Shown piece by piece: positions 5,733 through 9,004 of a DNA stretch of 9,004 nt. Within the stretch, counting starts at the first letter, position 1; each line of letters starts with the position of its first letter. The notes beneath the pieces were generated by a model that made no database searches, was not told where the DNA came from, and worked only from the letters and a program-made list of their open reading frames with translations. The stretch spans positions 1 to 9,004 of the forward strand of contig JADZBY010000026.1 of assembly GCA_020851855.1 (NCBI GenBank), in the 5' to 3' direction. The stretch is from Anaerolineae bacterium. Lineage in GTDB: Bacteria > Chloroflexota > Anaerolineae > Aggregatilineales > UBA2796. The translations under genes were made by a program, and so were the position numbers.

Positions 5733-7712
5733 ATGAGACAGTCTTCGCCCTTGTCCTTCCCCGACCTGCTGGCGCTCGTCTTTGCTGTAGTGATCGTCGC
5801 GACGTTTGTCATCGCTCCGTGGCAGGGAAATGCGGCAATCGACCCTACTTTCATTGCCTTCGCCGCAGGCATTGGCGGGCTGCTTGCCGCCCTGTGGGGC
5901 ATCGGCGCGCCGGACGATCGCAATACCGCTCGAATCGGGCAGTTGATCGCGGGCGTGGTGGGCGTCGTGTACTTCGTCATTTACGTTGTCTTCGACAACC
6001 CGGCCTTTCGCGCCGCTGTAGACATCGTCGGGCCGTGGTTCCTGCTGATCCTGGGCGGCTTCATCGGGCTGGTCATCACCGGCGCATTGCCGCGCCCCCC
6101 GTTTTACGGCGAAGCCCCAGAGCGAATTACCCGGCCCCGCGCTTTCTTATTCCGGCTGGCGGTGTTGGCCCTCATTGATGCGCTTGCCATCCAGATGGCG
6201 GTTGTGCTCGGCGCGAATGTCAGCCCGCTGCTGGGCATTGGCATCGCCATTTTTACCCTGATCATTAACATCGTATTTCTGGACGACCGGTTATTCCCCT
6301 GGCGCTGGATCAGCCCGGCCATTGCGGGCATGGCGCTTCTGATCCTGTACCCGATGGGCTATTCCATCGTCATTTCGCTGACCAATTACGGCGACGGCCA
6401 CCTTTTGAGCAAAGAACAGGTCGTCTCCCAGCTTGAGAAACAGTATTTTGCGCCGGAAGGCGCGCCGGTGGGCGACGCCTATCTGTTTGCGCGGCCTGGG
6501 GCCGAAGGACAGACCGCCGCGCTCCGCATGTTCATTCGCGATTCGGATGGGCGCGAGTACATCGGCATCCCCGATGATCCGAACGGCCTGCGCGACATTG
6601 CGGAGTTCACGCTTGGCGACCGCGACGAAGACGGCATCCCGACGTCGATTGACGACTTTCAGCGTGTGCCGCGTAACCAGTTCGCCCCGACCGCCCAGAA
6701 ACTGCAGGGCGTCGCCATTCTCGATGCAGAAAACGCGCCTTTCCGTGTGACGGGCATTCGACTTCTGCAAGGTCGGCTGGAAGTCCGGCAGTCGATCCCC
6801 AAATACACTTATGATCCCGTGACCGACACCCTGAAAGATAACGAAACCGGCAACGTGTACCGTAATGAGCGCGGCACGTTCACGACTGGCGAGGGTGAGA
6901 ATCGACGCATCCTGCAGCCCGGCTTTGGCGTGTACATTGGCTTTGAGAACTATACGCGCGTGGTCACCGACCCGAACGTGAACGGCCCGTTCTGGCGCGT
7001 TTTCGCCTGGACGGTTGTGTTTGCCCTGGGCAGTGTGCTGTTCACCTTCGCCCTGGGCATGTTCCTGGCCATCCTGCTCAACGCGCGTGATTTGCCGCTC
7101 CGCCCGCTGTGGCGCTCGCTGTTGATCATTCCCTATGCGGTCCCGTTCTGGCTGAGCGCGGTGACATGGCGCGGGATGTTCAGCGATGGTGGACCGATCA
7201 ACGACATCATTCGCGCCCTGACCGGACAAACCACCTTTAACCCATTTGCAGACCCGGCGCTGGCCAAGATCATCGTGCTGTTCGTGAATCTATACCTCGG
7301 CTTCCCGTACATGATGCTCATCACGCTGGGCGCGCTGCAGGCCATCCCCGCCGACATGTACGAGGCAGCGCTCATCGATGGCGCGAATGACCGCCAGCAG
7401 TTCCAGTTCATCACGCTGCCCATGATCCTGATTGCGGTCGGTCCGCTGCTGGTGGCGAGCTTTGCTTTCAACTTCAATAACTTCACCCTGATCGAGTTGC
7501 TCACCAGCGGACGCCCGCCAATGGGCGCAGGCACACCCGCCGGCCACACGGACATCCTGATCTCGTATACGTACCGGCTCGCCTTTTCGGGCGCGCGCGG
7601 CGTGGATTACGGCTTCGCCTCTGCGGTCGGTATGTTCATCTTCCTGATCGTGGGCACGATCACGTTTATCAACTTCCGCTTCACCAGGGCGCTTGAGGAG
7701 GCTGCACAATGA
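5733..7712 (+). CDS. malF: Maltose ABC transporter permease MalF with N-terminal membrane extension and P2 domain
   Basis: This 659-residue inner-membrane permease aligns with E. coli MalF (514) from about residue 137 to the end. The first 125 or so residues are extra and contain about four hydrophobic segments (roughly 11-28, 38-56, 69-87, 100-118). Core segments follow at about 137-158, 164-183 and 192-215. A large extracytoplasmic P2 domain spans about 216-418, and four or five further segments complete the protein. Typical stretches are FAWTVVF (424-430), IIPYAVPFW (465-473) and ASFAFNFNNF (575-584). The EAA loop, which docks the ATPase, starts at Glu544 and includes DGA at 549-551. P2 contains an EF-hand-like loop DRDEDGIPTSID at 296-307. 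The start has AAGGGG six bases upstream, and the next gene overlaps by four bases. The size and frame continuity argue that the N-terminal addition is real. Confidence 0.92.
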   Translation: MRQSSPLSFPDLLALVFAVVIVATFVIAPWQGNAAIDPTFIAFAAGIGGLLAALWGIGAPDDRNTARIGQLIAGVVGVVYFVIYVVFDNPAFRAAVDIVGPWFLLILGGFIGLVITGALPRPPFYGEAPERITRPRAFLFRLAVLALIDALAIQMAVVLGANVSPLLGIGIAIFTLIINIVFLDDRLFPWRWISPAIAGMALLILYPMGYSIVISLTNYGDGHLLSKEQVVSQLEKQYFAPEGAPVGDAYLFARPGAEGQTAALRMFIRDSDGREYIGIPDDPNGLRDIAEFTLGDRDEDGIPTSIDDFQRVPRNQFAPTAQKLQGVAILDAENAPFRVTGIRLLQGRLEVRQSIPKYTYDPVTDTLKDNETGNVYRNERGTFTTGEGENRRILQPGFGVYIGFENYTRVVTDPNVNGPFWRVFAWTVVFALGSVLFTFALGMFLAILLNARDLPLRPLWRSLLIIPYAVPFWLSAVTWRGMFSDGGPINDIIRALTGQTTFNPFADPALAKIIVLFVNLYLGFPYMMLITLGALQAIPADMYEAALIDGANDRQQFQFITLPMILIAVGPLLVASFAFNFNNFTLIELLTSGRPPMGAGTPAGHTDILISYTYRLAFSGARGVDYGFASAVGMFIFLIVGTITFINFRFTRALEEAAQ

Positions 7713-8626
7713 CGAGCACAGCAACGAGCAAGGCGCCCCGCATCACGCGCACTGGCCCGGTCGTCGCCAACCGGCGCTCCCGCACCATCGTGCGGCTGAT
7801 CATCGTCGTCCTGTTCTGCATCTTCGCCCTCTACCCGTTCCTGGTGGTGATCGCCACGTCGTTCAGCACGGCGCGCTCACTCACAGCGTCGATGCAAGGC
7901 CTGATCCCGCTGCCGCGCGGCTTCTCTCTGGAGAACTACAATACGCTGTTCACCAGCGAGCAAACGCCCATCTTCCGCTGGCTGCTCAACTCGATCTTCG
8001 TCTCTGGCATCAGTACGGTCATCACCCTGGTGCTGACCACGCTGGCGGCGTACTCGTTTTCGCGCTTCCGGTTCTATGGGCGGCGTTCGGGATTGCTGGC
8101 CACTCTGGTCATTCAGGTGTTCCCGTCGGTCGTCGCGCTAGTCGCCATCTACCTGCTGCTGCAACAGATCGGGAATATCGTGCCCTTCTTCGGCCTGAAC
8201 AGCCTGGGCGGCGTGATCCTGATCTACACGGGCGGCGCGCTCGGCGCGAATGCGTGGCTGATGAAGGGCTACTTCGACACCATCCCGCACGAGATCGACG
8301 AATCGGCCATGGTGGACGGTGCGTCCCACTGGACGACGTTCACGCGCATCATCCTGCCGCTCATCCGGCCCATCCTGGCCGTGGTCGGCATCCTGGCCTT
8401 TATCGGCACATTCAACGACTACCTGATCCCGCGCGTTCTGCTGCGCGACCGCGAGACGCTGACGCTGGCCGTCGGGCTTACGACGTTTCTCGACAACCAG
8501 TTCGCCATCAACTGGGGCGTCTTTGCGGCGGGCGCGCTGATCGGCACGTTCCCGATCATCATTGTCTTCTTGCTGCTCCAGACGCAGATCGTGAGTGGTC
8601 TGGCGTCCGGCGCGGTGAAAGGCTGA
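7709..8626 (+). CDS. malG: Maltose ABC transporter permease MalG
   Basis: This 305-residue protein is the second membrane subunit of the maltose importer (E. coli MalG is 296). It has about six membrane segments (near 27-51, 93-117, 128-152, 165-183, 219-241, 269-291). The cytoplasmic EAA loop starts at Glu198 (ESAMVDGASHW) with the conserved Gly204. The C-terminus, GLASGAVKG, closely resembles the E. coli MalG tail, which reaches into the MalK dimer interface. Its ATG overlaps the malF stop (ATGA at 7709-7712), and GAGGAG (7695-7700) lies eight bases upstream, so translation is likely coupled to malF for equal amounts of both permeases. No malK follows before the window ends; the ATPase may be encoded elsewhere or shared among importers. 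Confidence 0.95.
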   Translation: MTSTATSKAPRITRTGPVVANRRSRTIVRLIIVVLFCIFALYPFLVVIATSFSTARSLTASMQGLIPLPRGFSLENYNTLFTSEQTPIFRWLLNSIFVSGISTVITLVLTTLAAYSFSRFRFYGRRSGLLATLVIQVFPSVVALVAIYLLLQQIGNIVPFFGLNSLGGVILIYTGGALGANAWLMKGYFDTIPHEIDESAMVDGASHWTTFTRIILPLIRPILAVVGILAFIGTFNDYLIPRVLLRDRETLTLAVGLTTFLDNQFAINWGVFAAGALIGTFPIIIVFLLLQTQIVSGLASGAVKG

Positions 8627-8640
8627 TTGCCCTCACTCCA

Positions 8641-8666
8641 TAGCCCCGCGCTGAAGCACGGGGCTA
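8641..8666. repeat. Hairpin 1 of the post-malG cluster
   Basis: TAGCCCCGCGCT (8641-8652) and AGCACGGGGCTA (8655-8666) are inverted copies with a single mismatch (C8649/A8658) around GA. The apex reads CTGAAG. It begins 14 bases after the malG stop. It looks like a dispersed REP-type palindrome. Confidence 0.75.
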
Positions 8667-8673
8667 CATCTAT

Positions 8674-8716
8674 GAAGCCCTGCGGGCTGGGACACGCCTT
8701 TAGCCCGCAGGGCTTC
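8674..8716. repeat. Hairpin 2 of the post-malG cluster, perfect 15-base arms
   Basis: GAAGCCCTGCGGGCT (8674-8688) is exactly repeated in inverse as AGCCCGCAGGGCTTC (8702-8716), with a 13-base loop. It is the most stable of the three hairpins and could block 3' exonucleases or contribute to termination after malG. Confidence 0.82.
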
Positions 8717-8727
8717 GTCGTCTCAGC

Positions 8728-8745
8728 CTGGACCTGAAGGTCCAG
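8728..8745. repeat. Hairpin 3 of the post-malG cluster
   Basis: CTGGACCT (8728-8735) and AGGTCCAG (8738-8745) form a perfect eight-pair inverted repeat around GA. The apex is again CTGAAG, as in hairpin 1, although the stem sequence is unrelated. Confidence 0.75.
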
Positions 8746-8746
8746 A

Positions 8747-8767
8747 CGCAACGATGCGCTCTTTTTT
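8747..8767 (+). terminator. Possible terminator of malEFG
   Basis: A short stem CGCA/TGCG with loop ACGA (8747-8758) is followed by CTCTTTTTT, ending in six T at 8762-8767. The stem alone is weak. Together with the stronger hairpins just upstream it could end the malEFG transcript. Confidence 0.35.
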
Positions 8768-8770
8768 GTT

Positions 8771-8794
8771 AAACGCCATCAGCGCCGGGCGTTT
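8771..8794. repeat. Small inverted repeat
   Basis: AAACGCC (8771-8777) and GGCGTTT (8788-8794) are perfect inverted copies with a ten-base loop, directly after the T-run. It could be part of a terminator read from the other strand or a chance palindrome. Confidence 0.4.
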
Positions 8795-8848
8795 CGCACC
8801 AGGGCCATCGTCTCAAACGCGAGGGCTGCAGCAGGCAGATGGAAAGCG

Positions 8849-8992
8849 CCTCACCCCCTGGCCCCCTCTCCACGCCGAGTACAGCGTAGAGAGGGGGAAT
8901 CGCGCGGCGACAGGGCAAGCCATCCCCCCGCACCATGCCGACGGGGGTCCCCCCTGGGGGGGTCGGCCATGGAGAGGGGCCGGGGGTGAGGG
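8849..8992. repeat. Composite palindromic element with 22-24-base terminal inverted repeats (MITE-like)
   Basis: The left end (8849-8872) and right end (8970-8991) are inverted copies that differ only by two inserted bases on the left; the core is CCTCACCCCC-GGCCCC-TCTCCA. Two further structures are nested between or over them. CCCCCTCTCCACGC (8862-8875) pairs with GCGTAGAGAGGGGG (8884-8897) with one mismatch, and CCATGCCGAC (8933-8942) pairs with GTCGGCCATGG (8962-8972) with one bulge around alternating G and C runs (8943-8962). No reading frame of useful length lies inside. Similar CCCTCACCCCCGGCCCC-type intergenic repeats are, from memory, widespread in GC-rich bacteria. Mobility is inferred from the shape only, and no target-site duplication is visible. 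Confidence 0.65.
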
Positions 8993-9004
8993 TATTTTGC
9001 GGCG

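Larger units (their letters stand above)
8627..9004. other. Gene-free, palindrome-rich region downstream of malG
   Basis: These 378 bases contain no supported gene. They hold, in order, three adjacent hairpins (8641-8745), a small hairpin with a T-run, another hairpin (8771-8794), and a composite palindromic element (8849-8992). On the minus strand there are two very short frames joined by a TGATG overlap (stop and start at 8777-8781), which I treat only as an observation. Confidence 0.7.

Noticed and set aside
4520..5980. A 486-codon minus-strand open frame opposite malE and the start of malF
   Set aside because: It crosses the malE-malF hairpin and both genes and shows no domain or plausible ribosome binding site. 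The + strand genes fully explain the region.
6291..7229. A 312-codon minus-strand open frame opposite malF
   Set aside because: Shadow of malF with biased composition and no motif.
7693..8643. A 316-codon + strand frame overlapping malG in another phase
   Set aside because: Extremely rich in His, Arg, Pro and Ala with no domain. The malG frame has clear homology and a good ribosome binding site.
8641..8992. The downstream repeats as a CRISPR array
   Set aside because: The units are unrelated inverted repeats with no constant direct repeat and no regular spacers.

Overview
This window comes from a GC-rich bacterial chromosome. It holds two functional blocks, both on the + strand, followed by a gene-free, palindrome-rich tail. 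The organism cannot be fixed from the sequence. Fused NuoCD, a NuoI with a long Ala/Pro tail, a maltose transporter with N-terminal additions and many intergenic palindromes would all suit an environmental lineage such as Chloroflexota (Anaerolineae-like). That placement is inference and only moderately likely.

Region 1 (1-4110): the 3' end of an iscX-like gene (Fe-S cluster assembly accessory protein) is followed, after 182 bases, by a tight run of respiratory complex I genes: nuoB, a fused nuoCD, and nuoI. Together these encode most of the peripheral arm that carries electrons through clusters N6a/N6b and N2 to quinone. Gaps between the genes are about 20 bases, each with a purine-rich ribosome binding site. 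The run ends at a clear intrinsic terminator. The membrane subunits (nuoA, H, J-N) and the NADH-oxidising module (nuoE, F, G) are not here.

Region 2 (4111-8626): a near-consensus sigma-70-type promoter (TTGACA, 16 bases, TAGAAT) and a leader of about 190 bases precede a maltose/maltodextrin ABC importer: malE (binding protein), malF and malG (permeases). A strong hairpin sits between malE and malF. malF and malG overlap by four bases (ATGA). MalF is unusual in three ways: it has about 125 extra N-terminal residues with roughly four more membrane segments, it keeps an enterobacterial-type large P2 domain, and that domain contains an EF-hand-like DxDxDG loop. No ATPase gene (malK) is present in the window.

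Region 3 (8627-9004): no convincing gene. It has a tandem series of hairpins directly behind malG, two of them sharing the same CTGAAG apex on different stems, then a T-run, then a composite palindromic element of about 144 bases with 22-24-base terminal inverted repeats. This looks like a miniature, non-autonomous repeat. No CRISPR array, tRNA, rRNA, transposase or defence gene was seen. The clearest candidates for something undescribed are the MalF architecture and the repeat cluster.
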